This document shows, piece by piece, positions 8,205 to 18,521 of a stretch of DNA of 45,273 nt. The notes under the pieces are model-generated. The model saw nothing but the letters and a program-made list of their open reading frames with translations. It was not told the origin of the DNA and did no database searches. This DNA comes from CBDBZL01 sp031399025 (GTDB lineage: Bacteria; Pseudomonadota; Alphaproteobacteria; Sphingomonadales; Sphingomonadaceae). A program made the translations under genes and the position numbers. Where the stretch lies: the NCBI GenBank assembly GCA_031399025.1, contig JANNOJ010000029.1, positions 1-45,273 of the forward strand. Direction: 5' to 3'. Positions within the stretch are counted from its first letter, which is position 1; the number at the start of each line of letters is the position of its first letter.

Positions 8205-8642
8205 TCAAGGTCCTTCCACCCAGCGGCCGGCTGCGTCCTGCTGCCAGAACCGGCGTTCGATCCCCGCATCCTTGCCCAGCCGGCGCCAGTGCTGGCGCGC
8301 CGTGGGCAGGGCCGCCTCGTCCACCAGGTACAACACCCGCTCGAAGCCGGCGGGCTCGCGCCACTCGCTGTCGGCCAGGCACAACAGGCGCGCGCCGTTC
8401 ACCGCCTCGATTCCGTCGGCGAGCAGGATGGGCTGGCGCGCGGCGTGTGGCTCGCTCGCCAGGCCATTGGCGAGGAACAGCTCGGGCCGTCCCTTCCACA
8501 GCGCGTCCGACAACACACGGAGCAGCGCCTCCTCCCGCGCCACCACCAGCAGCCGCTGGCCTTCGCCCAGCACGCGCGCGGCGAGCGCGACCACCACCGC
8601 CTCGGGCCGCGCGTTGCCCAGCAGGTAGAAGTCGACGCGCAT
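8205..8642 (-). CDS. holC: DNA polymerase III chi subunit
   Basis: A 145-residue protein matching the HolC family: MRVDFYLLGNARPEAVVVALAARVL at the start, QRLLVVAREEALLRVLSDALW in the middle, and a C-terminal RRFWQQDAAGRWVEGP. Chi links the clamp loader to single-stranded DNA-binding protein. The gene lies 62 bp after pepA on the same strand; pepA-holC adjacency is common in proteobacteria, which supports both calls. Confidence 0.88.
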   Translation of the reverse strand: MRVDFYLLGNARPEAVVVALAARVLGEGQRLLVVAREEALLRVLSDALWKGRPELFLANGLASEPHAARQPILLADGIEAVNGARLLCLADSEWREPAGFERVLYLVDEAALPTARQHWRRLGKDAGIERRFWQQDAAGRWVEGP

Positions 8643-8704
8643 TGCAATCCCTTTCGGCCTGCCGCTGCGCCATTTGAGGCCGCAGCCCGCCCCGGTCTTG
8701 GCGC

Positions 8705-10165
<1,461 letters not shown>

Positions 10166-10263
10166 GGGGCTCTCCGCTCTATGGAATGGGGGCGAACGCG
10201 GCCTTGGGGCCCGCGCTGTTCCACGGCGTTGCAGTTACGCACGGGCGGTGCAATAGGCAAGCC

Positions 10264-12657
10264 ATGCCCCCCAAGCCCAAGGGTCCGCGCGCGCTTTCGC
10301 AAGCCTGTCGATGTCGCATGCGGGCGCGGTTGCGCGGCCGTGCCCGGAGCGCGTTGCTCGCCTTGGCGGCCATGGGTGGTTGGGCGCCCGGGCTGGACGG
10401 AACCGCGCTGGCGCAGGACGGAGTCCGCGTGGGGGTAGACCCCGCCGTCAGCGAGGTCGAGGCGCTGACCGGCGCCGAACCGCCCGAGACCACCCCGGAT
10501 CCCCCGGTGCCGATACCCGACGGGACCCCCGTTGCCGACAGCCCCACCGGCGAGGAACGGATTGCCTTCGAGGCCGACGCCATCAGCTACGACAGCGATG
10601 GCGACACGGTGACCGCGCAGGGCAGCGTGATCCTGCGCCAGGGCGACCAGTCGGTTCGCGCCGATACCGTTACCTGGAACCGGCTGACCGGCCAGATCGT
10701 GGCGCAAGGGCAGATCCGCTTCGTCGACGAGAACGGCAACCAGCTGTTCACCGAGCGCCTCGAACTGACCGACGAGCTCAAGGCGGGGGCCATGGAGAAC
10801 CTGCTGCTGGTGTTCCGCACCGGCGGCCGCCTCGCCGCCGCCCGGGCCGAGCGCAACGAGGAGGGCGACCTCGCCGTCACCCGCGCGGCGTACTCCACCT
10901 GTTCGGTCACCGACGCCGAGGGCTGCCCCAAGGACCCAAGCTGGCGCATCACTGCCGAGCGCGTCACCTACGATGCACAGAGCGGGCGGATCCGCTTCTC
11001 GGGCGCCTATCTCGAACTGTTCGGCAATCGCGTGCTGCCGCTGCCCGGCCTGGTCATGCGCTCGGGCGGCGGCGCGGATTCGGGCTTCTTCGTCCCCGAC
11101 ATCGGCTATTCGGCCTCCAACGGCTTCGAGGTGTCGGGCAGCTATTACTGGCGGCTGGCGGACAACCGCGATCTCACGCTCACCGCCTTCGCCTATACCG
11201 AGACCGCGCCGATGGTCTCGGCCCAGTATCGCCAGCTGACCGGCACCGGCGCCTTCCAGGCCACCGGCTACCTCACTCACGGCTCGCGCGTGCCGCTTGG
11301 CGCAGACGAGGGCAGCCCGGAGCGCGAGGGCGTGCGCGGCTATATCTTCGCCAGCGGCCGCTTCCAGCCGACCCGGCGATGGTCGATCGAAGGCTCGCTG
11401 CGCCTGGCCAGCGATCGCACCTTCCTGCGCCGTTACGACCTCAGCCGCGAGGATCGCCTGCGCTCGATGGTGCGCGCCGAGCGGATCGACCGGGCGAGCT
11501 ATCTCACCATCGCCGGCTGGGCCTCGCAAGCGCTGCTGGTCGATACCCCGCAGGGCCAGGTGCCGCTGGCGCTGCCGGCGATCGACTACCGCCGCCGCCT
11601 GCCCGACAAGCTGCTGGGCGGCACGGTGGCGGTGCAGGCCAATACGCTCACCATCACGCGGGGCGAGGGGCAGGACACCCGCCGCGCCTTTGCCCGCGCG
11701 CAGTGGGACCTGCGCCGGGTCACGCCGCTGGGCCAGGTGGTCACGCTCACCGGCCTGGTGCGCGGCGACGTCTACAACGCCAACGATACCTTGCTGAACC
11801 CCACCGCGTCCTACCGCGGCAACGAGGGCTGGGAGACGCGCGGGGTGGCTACGGCCGCAATCGATGTGCAATGGCCTTTCATCGGCGCGTTGCTAGGCGG
11901 AACGCAGATCGTCAGCCCGCGCATGCAGCTCGTGGCCACGCCCTCGATGCGCAATTCTGCCATTCCCAATGAGGATGCGCGCGCCATCGACCTGGAGGAT
12001 TCCAACCTCTTTGCGCTCAACCGATTCCCGGGCTACGACCGCGTGGAGGAGGGCGCGCGGCTGAGCTACGGCATCGACTGGCAGGCCGATCTGCCTGGCT
12101 GGCGCCTGAAATCCACCGTCGGTCAGTCCTACCGCCTCGCCGACAAGCCCGGCCTGTTCCCCGAGGGCACCGGCCTCACCGACCGGTTTTCCGACTGGGT
12201 CGGCCGGACCGAGGTACGCTATCGCGACTTCCTTAGGTTCACTCACCGTTACCGGCTAGACAAGGACGGCTTCGCGGTCCGCCGCAACGAGATCGACGCC
12301 ACGCTGGGAACCGACGAGACCTATCTCGAGGTCGGCTACCTGCGGCTCGACCGCAACATCGACCCCAGCTTCGAAGACCTGCAGGACCGTGAGGAGGTGC
12401 GGGCCGCGGGCCGCTGGGAATTCCTGCGCTTCTGGTCGGTGTTCGGCTCGGCGGTGGTCAACCTGACCGACCGCGAGGAGGATCCGCAGCTCGCGTCGGA
12501 CGGCTTCGAGCCGCTGCGCACGCGGCTGGGCATTGCCTATGCCGACGATTGCCTGGAATTCGGCGTCACCTGGCGGCGCGACTACGTCTCGGTCGCCGAT
12601 GCCGAGCGGGGCAACGCCTTCCGCCTGTACTTCGCGCTGCGCAACCTGGGCTTCTAG
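10264..12657 (+). CDS. lptD: LPS-assembly protein LptD
   Basis: The outer-membrane beta-barrel that, with LptE, inserts lipopolysaccharide into the outer leaflet. The layout fits: a signal sequence (ARSALLALAAMGG, predicted cleavage near GTALAQD), an N-terminal OstA/LptA-like beta-jellyroll (FEADAISYDSDGDTVTAQGS, VRADTVTWNRLTGQIVAQG), then a long barrel rich in alternating strands ending DDCLEFGVTWRRDYV and LYFALRNLGF, with a terminal aromatic residue. ATG 10264 (797 residues) has a weak AGG upstream; ATG 10318 would give a more compact signal peptide and is a real alternative. It heads the lptD-surA-pdxA-rsmA run seen in many proteobacteria. Confidence 0.92.
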   Translation: MPPKPKGPRALSQACRCRMRARLRGRARSALLALAAMGGWAPGLDGTALAQDGVRVGVDPAVSEVEALTGAEPPETTPDPPVPIPDGTPVADSPTGEERIAFEADAISYDSDGDTVTAQGSVILRQGDQSVRADTVTWNRLTGQIVAQGQIRFVDENGNQLFTERLELTDELKAGAMENLLLVFRTGGRLAAARAERNEEGDLAVTRAAYSTCSVTDAEGCPKDPSWRITAERVTYDAQSGRIRFSGAYLELFGNRVLPLPGLVMRSGGGADSGFFVPDIGYSASNGFEVSGSYYWRLADNRDLTLTAFAYTETAPMVSAQYRQLTGTGAFQATGYLTHGSRVPLGADEGSPEREGVRGYIFASGRFQPTRRWSIEGSLRLASDRTFLRRYDLSREDRLRSMVRAERIDRASYLTIAGWASQALLVDTPQGQVPLALPAIDYRRRLPDKLLGGTVAVQANTLTITRGEGQDTRRAFARAQWDLRRVTPLGQVVTLTGLVRGDVYNANDTLLNPTASYRGNEGWETRGVATAAIDVQWPFIGALLGGTQIVSPRMQLVATPSMRNSAIPNEDARAIDLEDSNLFALNRFPGYDRVEEGARLSYGIDWQADLPGWRLKSTVGQSYRLADKPGLFPEGTGLTDRFSDWVGRTEVRYRDFLRFTHRYRLDKDGFAVRRNEIDATLGTDETYLEVGYLRLDRNIDPSFEDLQDREEVRAAGRWEFLRFWSVFGSAVVNLTDREEDPQLASDGFEPLRTRLGIAYADDCLEFGVTWRRDYVSVADAERGNAFRLYFALRNLGF

Positions 12658-12828
12658 CCAACGCACTCGCGACTTGCCGCCATGTAGGACTTTTGCATCG
12701 CGCGCTGATTAGCGCTACAAAGGCGTGCTCAGCTTGGGTTCAGCCGCTGCGAGCCAGCGCCAGCTGTAGGATCGCGCGCCGTTCCTATGTCATCGACGGG
12801 ATTTTCCAGCCTTGTGGTTCACTTTGCG

Positions 12829-14193
12829 ATGATCCGTTTACGCAACCCTCTCCGCCTCGCCGGTAGGGCGACGCTCGGCCTTGGAGCGCTAAGCCTGGGC
12901 GCGCTGGCCTCGCTGCAGGCGCAGGAGGCGCCGTCGTCCGACGCGGCCGAGGCGTTCAACTTCCCCGACACCATCGAAATGCTGGGCAATCCCGATCCGA
13001 ACAACCGGCGGGCCACGGCTCGGGTCAATGGCAACATCATCACCGGGACCGACGTCGAGCACCGCCTGGCGCTGATCCTGGACGCCAACCGAGGCGCGAT
13101 CGCCGAAGAAGAGATGCAGCGTCTGCGTCTGCAGATCCTGCGCAACCTCATCGACGAGACGCTGCAGGTGCAGGAGGCCTCCGCGCTGGAGATGGAGGTC
13201 ACCCCCGACGAGGTAGACGAAGCCTACGCGCGGCTCGCCACCGGGCGATTCAACCGCACGCCCGACGAACTGGACGCCTACCTGCTCGAGATCGGCTCCT
13301 CGGCCGGTTCGCTCAAGCGGCAGATCCAGGGCGAGATGGCCTGGGATCGTTTGCTGCGGCGCAACGTGGCGCCGTTCGTCAATGTCTCTTCAACCGAAGT
13401 GACCGAGCTGTACGATCGGCTGCAGGCCTCGCGCGGCGCGGCCGAATACCGCATCGGGGAGATCTTCCTCTCGGCCACGCCCGCGACGCGCGAAGAAGTC
13501 GCCCGCAACGCCGAGCGGATCGTCGAGCAGCTGCGCCAGGGCGGCAGTTTCGTCGCCTATGCCCGGCAATTCTCGCAGGCCTCAACCGCCGCGGTGGGTG
13601 GCGACCTGGGCTGGATCAGGCTCGAACAATTGCAGAACCCGCAGCTCGAACAGGCCGCGCGCGAGCTGACGCCCGGCCAGCTGGTCGGGCCGGTGCAGAT
13701 ACCGGGCGGCTTTTCCATCCTGTTGCTGATCGACCAGCGCAATATCGGCATGGCCGATCCGCGCGACGCGGTGCTCAGCCTCAAGCAGATCTCCTACGAT
13801 TTTCCCGACGGCATCACCGAGGCCGCGGCGCAGGAGCAGGCCAATCAGTTCGCCGCGTCGGTCGCATCGATGAACGGCTGCGGCGATGCGGATGCGAAGG
13901 CCAATGCGGTTGGAGCGCAGGTGGTCGACAACGACCAGATCGCCGTCCGCGCGCTTCCCGAGGCGTTGCAGGCCCCCATCCTCGAGCTCAGCCTTGGCGA
14001 GACCACCCCCATCTTCGGCGCACTCGACGAAGGCGTGCGGGTGCTGATGCTGTGCGGCCGTGACGATCCGGTCGAGACGCAAGGCCCCAGCTTCGACCAG
14101 CTGATGGCGCAGCTGGAAGACGACCGGGTCAATCGCCGCGCGCAGAGCTATCTGCGCGACCTGCGCCGCGATGCGGTGATCGAGTACAACTGA
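12829..14193 (+). CDS. surA: SurA-like periplasmic peptidylprolyl isomerase
   Basis: A 454-residue exported chaperone for outer-membrane proteins. The N-terminus has a signal sequence (LGLGALSLGALASLQAQ, likely cleaved after AQA-type residues). It is followed by a SurA N-terminal helical domain (TARVNGNIITGTDVEHRL, LRLQILRNLIDETLQVQEA) and one clear parvulin domain (RIGEIFLSATP, GGDLGWIRLEQL, PGGFSILLLIDQR, about residues 210-320). ATG 12829 is preferred to ATG 12787 because it places the signal sequence at the very start. It follows lptD by 171 bp, consistent with a role in barrel biogenesis, and precedes pdxA by two bases. Confidence 0.88.
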   Translation: MIRLRNPLRLAGRATLGLGALSLGALASLQAQEAPSSDAAEAFNFPDTIEMLGNPDPNNRRATARVNGNIITGTDVEHRLALILDANRGAIAEEEMQRLRLQILRNLIDETLQVQEASALEMEVTPDEVDEAYARLATGRFNRTPDELDAYLLEIGSSAGSLKRQIQGEMAWDRLLRRNVAPFVNVSSTEVTELYDRLQASRGAAEYRIGEIFLSATPATREEVARNAERIVEQLRQGGSFVAYARQFSQASTAAVGGDLGWIRLEQLQNPQLEQAARELTPGQLVGPVQIPGGFSILLLIDQRNIGMADPRDAVLSLKQISYDFPDGITEAAAQEQANQFAASVASMNGCGDADAKANAVGAQVVDNDQIAVRALPEALQAPILELSLGETTPIFGALDEGVRVLMLCGRDDPVETQGPSFDQLMAQLEDDRVNRRAQSYLRDLRRDAVIEYN

Positions 14194-14195
14194 GC

Positions 14196-15245
14196 GTGCC
14201 GCCTGTCCGGCCTGGTGGTGGGTCGGAATACGCCGGGCCCCTGGCCATATCGCTGGGTGACCCGGCGGGTATCGGGCCCGAACTGATCTGCGAAGCCTGG
14301 GCGCAGCGCACGGCGGAACCGCTGCCGCCGTTCGTGGTGTGCGGCGGTGCCGGCGTGCTGCGCAAGGCGGCGCGAGTGCGCGGGCTCGCCTGCCCAGTAG
14401 TCCTGGTGGGCGACCCGAAGGAGGCCGCCGACGCCTTTCCTCACGCCTTGCCAGTGTTCGGCACGCTCGCCGGCACCTACCGCCCCGGCGCTCCCGATGT
14501 CGAGGGCGCGCGCCTTGCGCATGCCTCGCTGGCGGCAGCTGCCGCGTTGGCGGTGGACGGGCGCGCCGCCGGCCTGGTCACCGGGCCGATCGCGAAGGCC
14601 GAACTCGCCAAGGTGGGTTTCGCCTTCCCGGGCCAAACCGAGTTCGTCGCCGATGCCGCGGGCGTGGCGGGCGAGGATGCCGTCATGCTGCTCGCCGGCC
14701 CGCAACTGCGCACCGTGCCGATGACCGTCCATTGCGCCCTCGCCGAAGTGCCGGGCCGTCTTTCCATCGACCTCATCGTGCGCCGCAGCCGCATCGTGGC
14801 GCGCGCCCTGCGAGCGGATTTGGGGATCGCCCGCCCGCGCCTCGCGCTCACCGGCCTCAACCCGCATGCCGGGGAGGACGGCCGCATGGGCTGCGAGGAG
14901 ATCGAGATCATCGCCCCCGCCATCGCCGCCTTGCGCGCCGAGGGGATCGACGCGACCGGACCGCATCCGGCCGATTCGCTGTTCGCCCCCCATGTGCGCG
15001 ACAGTTACGACGTGGCCATCGCCATGTATCACGACCAGGCGCTGATTGCGCTGAAGGCGCTCGATTTCGACGCCGGTGTGAACATGACGCTGGGGCTGCC
15101 GATCGTGCGCACCTCGCCCGACCACGGCACCGCCTTCGCCATCGCCGGCAAGGGCAGCGCCAGTCCGGGTGCGATGATCGCCGCGATCCGCATGGCCGGT
15201 GAGATGGCGGCGCGCAGGTCACGCCTCACTTTCCGCCCATCCTGA
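14196..15245 (+). CDS. pdxA: 4-hydroxythreonine-4-phosphate dehydrogenase
   Basis: Pyridoxal phosphate synthesis: NAD-dependent oxidation of 4-phosphohydroxy-L-threonine. Family motifs are clear: SLGDPAGIGPEL near the start, the substrate-binding GQTEFVA, and metal-binding histidines in TVHCALAEVPG, GLNPHAGEDG and MYHDQALIALKAL, then LPIVRTSPDHGTAFAIAGKG. The start is GTG 14196, two bases after the surA-like stop, so the genes are coupled. The stop codon TGA at 15243-15245 lies inside one arm of a REP-like inverted repeat (15241-15257), so the C-terminal tail after residue 340 may have been shaped by that repeat. Confidence 0.94.
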   Translation: MPPVRPGGGSEYAGPLAISLGDPAGIGPELICEAWAQRTAEPLPPFVVCGGAGVLRKAARVRGLACPVVLVGDPKEAADAFPHALPVFGTLAGTYRPGAPDVEGARLAHASLAAAAALAVDGRAAGLVTGPIAKAELAKVGFAFPGQTEFVADAAGVAGEDAVMLLAGPQLRTVPMTVHCALAEVPGRLSIDLIVRRSRIVARALRADLGIARPRLALTGLNPHAGEDGRMGCEEIEIIAPAIAALRAEGIDATGPHPADSLFAPHVRDSYDVAIAMYHDQALIALKALDFDAGVNMTLGLPIVRTSPDHGTAFAIAGKGSASPGAMIAAIRMAGEMAARRSRLTFRPS

Positions 15246-15315
15246 GCCGGTCGAAGGATTGCTTTTGCTTCCAGCGCCACACGGGAAACAAGGGCAACCC
15301 TTCGACAAGCTCAGG
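15241..15315. repeat. REP-like inverted repeat pair
   Basis: CCTGAGCCGGTCGAAGG at 15241-15257 faces CCTTCGACAAGCTCAGG at 15299-15315; 15 of 17 positions are complementary, with a 41-bp spacer. The left arm contains the pdxA stop codon. Sequences of this CTGAGC-GTCGAAGG type are scattered between genes in many GC-rich proteobacteria. A related copy lies at 18470-18486. Confidence 0.75.
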
Positions 15316-15341
15316 GTGAGCGAGTTAAGGAGGATGCTGCT

Positions 15342-16187
15342 GTGCCCACCCTCCCCCCCTTGCGCGAAGTCATCGCCGCCCACGGCCTCACCGCCACCCG
15401 GACGCTGGGGCAGAACTTCCTGCTCGACGAACAACTCCTTGCCCGCATCGCCGCGATCCCGGGCAGCCTCGAGGGTCAGGCTGTACTCGAAATCGGCCCG
15501 GGGCCTGGCGGCCTTACGCGCGCCCTGCTGCGCGCCGGCGCCCAGGTCACCGCCATCGAGCGCGACGTCCGCTGCCTGCCGGCGCTGGCCGAACTCGCCG
15601 AAGCGTTTTCCGGGCGCCTCACCGTCATCGATGGCGACGCGCTGACGCTCGACCACACGGCGATCATGCGAGGCAAGCCCTTCGCGGTGGTGGCCAACCT
15701 GCCCTACAACATCGGCACCGAGTTGTTCACCCGCTGGCTCTCGCCGGCGGCCTGGCCGCCGGCCTGGGCCTCGCTCACGCTGATGTTCCAGCATGAAGTC
15801 GCGCGCCGCATCGTCGCCCAGCCAAAGACGGGGCCGGGTTCGAGCGAATACGGCCGCCTCGCCATCCTCGCGCAATGGCGCGCACGCCCGCGGCTGGCGA
15901 TGAAGGTGCACCGCAGCGCCTTCACCCCCGCGCCCAAGGTGATGAGCGCGGTGGTCCATGTCGAGCCTGCGGCAATGCCGCCCGGCGTCGCTCCGCCGGT
16001 GCTCGAACAGGTGACCCAGGCCGCCTTCGGCCAGCGCCGCAAGATGCTCCGCCAAAGCCTCAAGGCGCTGCCCGGCGCGCTCGAGGCGCTGGCCGCGCTC
16101 GCCATCGACCCCGAACGCCGCGCCGAGACGCTGTCGGTTGCCGAGTTCGTCACCCTCGCGCGCCGGCTCACCCAAGCGGCGGTTTGA
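15342..16187 (+). CDS. rsmA: 16S rRNA dimethyladenosine transferase
   Basis: RsmA (KsgA) dimethylates two adjacent adenosines in helix 45 of 16S rRNA using S-adenosylmethionine. The 281-residue protein has the expected order: RTLGQNFLLDEQLLARI, the SAM-binding VLEIGPGPGGLTRALL, the acidic VTAIERD, and the catalytic VVANLPYNI. The C-terminal helical domain contains FGQRRKMLRQSLKAL. GTG 15342 is chosen because AAGGAGG ends nine bases before it; the nearby ATG at 15334 is in another frame. The gene follows the REP-like element after pdxA and may have its own transcript start there. Confidence 0.95.
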   Translation: MPTLPPLREVIAAHGLTATRTLGQNFLLDEQLLARIAAIPGSLEGQAVLEIGPGPGGLTRALLRAGAQVTAIERDVRCLPALAELAEAFSGRLTVIDGDALTLDHTAIMRGKPFAVVANLPYNIGTELFTRWLSPAAWPPAWASLTLMFQHEVARRIVAQPKTGPGSSEYGRLAILAQWRARPRLAMKVHRSAFTPAPKVMSAVVHVEPAAMPPGVAPPVLEQVTQAAFGQRRKMLRQSLKALPGALEALAALAIDPERRAETLSVAEFVTLARRLTQAAV

Positions 16188-16219
16188 CAGGAGGCCGCCT
16201 GCCGGTTCATCCCGCGCCA

Positions 16220-17434
16220 GTGACGCGATCGCTCGCCCGTGAGGAACATGCGCTCCTCGAACCGCTCGATGCCGAGCGGATGCTGGCGCGTACCCTCGCT
16301 TGGTCGGCGATCAATTCCGGCAGCGACAACCTTGCAGGCCTGGCGCGCATGGCCGACGCGCTGGCCGACGCCTTTGCCGAACTGCCCGGCGAGGTGGCCC
16401 TTCACCCCCCTGCCCCGGTGACCGCCATGGCCGCCGATGGGCGCGAGGTCGCGCGTGAGCACGGCCACCATCTGGTCCTCTGCGTCCGCCCCGCGGCCGC
16501 GCGCCGCGTGCTGCTGACCGGCCACATGGACACCGTCTACCCCGCCGACCACGCTTTCCAGCAGACCAGCCGGCCCGACGCCGACACGCTGAACGGCCCT
16601 GGCACGGCCGACATGAAGGGCGGCATCGCGGTCGTCGCCGAGGCGCTGCTCGCCTTCGAGCGCAGCCCCGCCGCGGCCACGCTAGGCTACGATGTGCTGA
16701 TCAATTCGGACGAGGAGACCGGCTCGCTCGCCTCCGCCGCGCTGATCGCCGGGCTCGCACGCGGCAAGCACGCTGCGCTCACCTACGAGCCTTCCGCGCT
16801 GCCCGACGGCACTCTCGCCCACGCCCGCGGCGGCAGCGGCAACTTCTCGGTCGCCTTCGCCGGCCGCTCGGCCCATGCCGGGCGCAACCCCGAGGAAGGC
16901 CGCAACGCGCTGGTCGCCGCCGCCGATTGCGCGGTCCGGCTGAAGGCGCTGCAGCATGGCGACCTGGCGGTGAACCCGGCCAGGATCGAGGGCGGAGCGG
17001 CCAACAACGTGGTGCCCGACCATGTGGTGCTGCGCTTCAACATCCGCCCGCAAACCACCGCCGCGGCCGAGGCCTTCGCGCCCGCCTTCGCCGCGCTGCT
17101 GGCCGACATCGCCGCCCGCCACGAGGTCGCCACCCGCGCGCAAGGCGGCATCACTCGCCAGCCTAAGCCGGTCGATGCACGGGCGCAGGCCTTGTTCGAC
17201 CTGGTGCGCGACACCGGCGCCGAACTCGGCCAGGCGATCGCGTGGCGGCCGAGCGGCGGGGTGTGCGACGGCAACAACATCGCGGCGATGGGCGTGCCGA
17301 TCGTCGACACCATGGGCGTGCGCGGCGGCGCAATCCATTCGCCACAAGAATACCTCATCATCCCCTCGCTGGCCGAGCGCGCCGCGCTCTCCACCCTGGT
17401 GCTCCACCGCCTTGCCATGGGGGCGCTGGCGTGA
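16220..17434 (+). CDS. M20-family metallohydrolase of the arginine catabolic group
   Basis: A 404-residue M20/carboxypeptidase G2-like hydrolase. Zinc ligands appear in LTGHMDTVYP, in NGPGTADMKGG, in the catalytic pair NSDEETGS, and in the late histidine of GGAIHSPQEYL. A dimerisation domain follows GGSGNFSVAFAGRSAHAGR. The start is uncertain: GTG 16220 gives the first plausible family start, while an AGGAGG at 16191-16196 is too distant to serve it. The downstream gene astA overlaps its stop by three bases, and astB follows, so it probably acts in arginine breakdown, perhaps on an N-acyl amino acid. The substrate is inference from neighbours only. Confidence 0.85.
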   Translation: MTRSLAREEHALLEPLDAERMLARTLAWSAINSGSDNLAGLARMADALADAFAELPGEVALHPPAPVTAMAADGREVAREHGHHLVLCVRPAAARRVLLTGHMDTVYPADHAFQQTSRPDADTLNGPGTADMKGGIAVVAEALLAFERSPAAATLGYDVLINSDEETGSLASAALIAGLARGKHAALTYEPSALPDGTLAHARGGSGNFSVAFAGRSAHAGRNPEEGRNALVAAADCAVRLKALQHGDLAVNPARIEGGAANNVVPDHVVLRFNIRPQTTAAAEAFAPAFAALLADIAARHEVATRAQGGITRQPKPVDARAQALFDLVRDTGAELGQAIAWRPSGGVCDGNNIAAMGVPIVDTMGVRGGAIHSPQEYLIIPSLAERAALSTLVLHRLAMGALA

Positions 17435-18444
17435 GCTTCGTTGTGCGCGCGGCCACGCCCGACGACCTACAATCGCTGTATGAAATGGCCAAGCTGACGG
17501 GCGGCGGGTTCACCAACTTGCCGGCCGATCGCGCTGCGCTTGGTGAGCGCCTCGAGCGTTCCGCCGCAGCCTTTTCGCGACCGGACGATACTCCTTGGGA
17601 CGATCTGTTCGTCCTGGCGCTCGAGAATTGCGCAACGGGCCAGGTGCGCGGCACTTGCCAGGTGTTCGGCCAGGTCGGCCAGCGCTGGCCGTTCTATTCC
17701 TACCGCCTCACCACCTTCAGCCAGCACAGCCGCGAGCTGGCGCGTACCGTGCGCGCCGAGCTGCTCAGCCTCACCACCGACCTTGAAGGCTGCAGCGAGG
17801 TCGGCGGGCTGTTCCTGCATCCGGGCGAGCGCGCGGGCGGGCTGGGCCTGCTGCTGGCGCGCAGCCGCTATCTGTTCATCGCCATGCACCGCGCCCGGTT
17901 CGCCGACCGGGTGCTGGCCGAGCTGCGCGGTATCATCGACGAGCGCGGCGGCTCGCCGTTCTGGGACGCGGTGGGCGGCAAGTTCTTCGGCATGAGCTTC
18001 CAGGAGGCGGACGAGTTCAATGCCATCCACGGCAACCAGTTCATCGCCGATCTCATGCCCAAGCACCCGGTCTACACCGCGATGCTGGGCGAGGATGCCA
18101 GGAAGGTGCTCGGTCTGCCCCATCCCGGCGGGCGTGCGGCGATGCGGATGCTGGAGTACGAAGGCTTCGCCTATGAGAACTATCTCGACATCTTCGACGG
18201 CGGCCCCACCCTGACGGCGCGCACCGACGCGGTGACCAGCATCGCCAATGCGGTGATGCGGCCAGTGACGGATGTCGCCTTGGCCAAGGGCGAGAGGGTG
18301 CTCACGGCCAGCGGGCGCCTGGCGGATTTCCGTTGCTGTTACGGCGCACTGGCGCGAGTCACCGACGGCGTGGCGATCGACCCCCAGGCCGCCGAACTGC
18401 TGCGGGTGCGTGAGAACGACATGGTCTGGAGCGTCCCGCGGTGA
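17431..18444 (+). CDS. astA: Arginine N-succinyltransferase
   Basis: First step of the ammonia-producing AST pathway: succinyl-CoA plus arginine gives N2-succinylarginine. The 337-residue length is normal. Recognisable segments are FVVRAATPDDLQSLYEMAKL at the start, GGFTNLPADR, EVGGLFLHPGERAGGLG, FWDAVGGKFFGMSFQEAD and the C-terminal EGFAYENYLDIFDGGPTL. GTG 17431 overlaps the stop of the M20 hydrolase gene (GTGA), so the two are translationally coupled. The gap to astB contains a REP-like half-site with a small hairpin. Confidence 0.93.
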   Translation: MSFVVRAATPDDLQSLYEMAKLTGGGFTNLPADRAALGERLERSAAAFSRPDDTPWDDLFVLALENCATGQVRGTCQVFGQVGQRWPFYSYRLTTFSQHSRELARTVRAELLSLTTDLEGCSEVGGLFLHPGERAGGLGLLLARSRYLFIAMHRARFADRVLAELRGIIDERGGSPFWDAVGGKFFGMSFQEADEFNAIHGNQFIADLMPKHPVYTAMLGEDARKVLGLPHPGGRAAMRMLEYEGFAYENYLDIFDGGPTLTARTDAVTSIANAVMRPVTDVALAKGERVLTASGRLADFRCCYGALARVTDGVAIDPQAAELLRVRENDMVWSVPR

Positions 18445-18469
18445 CGCTCCCGTTCCCCGCCCCGCTCGT

Positions 18470-18503
18470 CCTGAGCTTGTCCAAGGACCGGCTTTCGTCC
18501 TTG
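18470..18503. repeat. REP-like half-site with hairpin
   Basis: CCTGAGCTTGTCCAAGG (18470-18486) matches the right arm of the 15241-15315 pair at 16 of 17 positions when reversed. It overlaps a 7-bp perfect hairpin, CAAGGAC facing GTCCTTG, in the 77-bp gap between astA and astB. Confidence 0.6.
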
Positions 18504-18521
18504 CGAGTCGAGCGGCGATAG

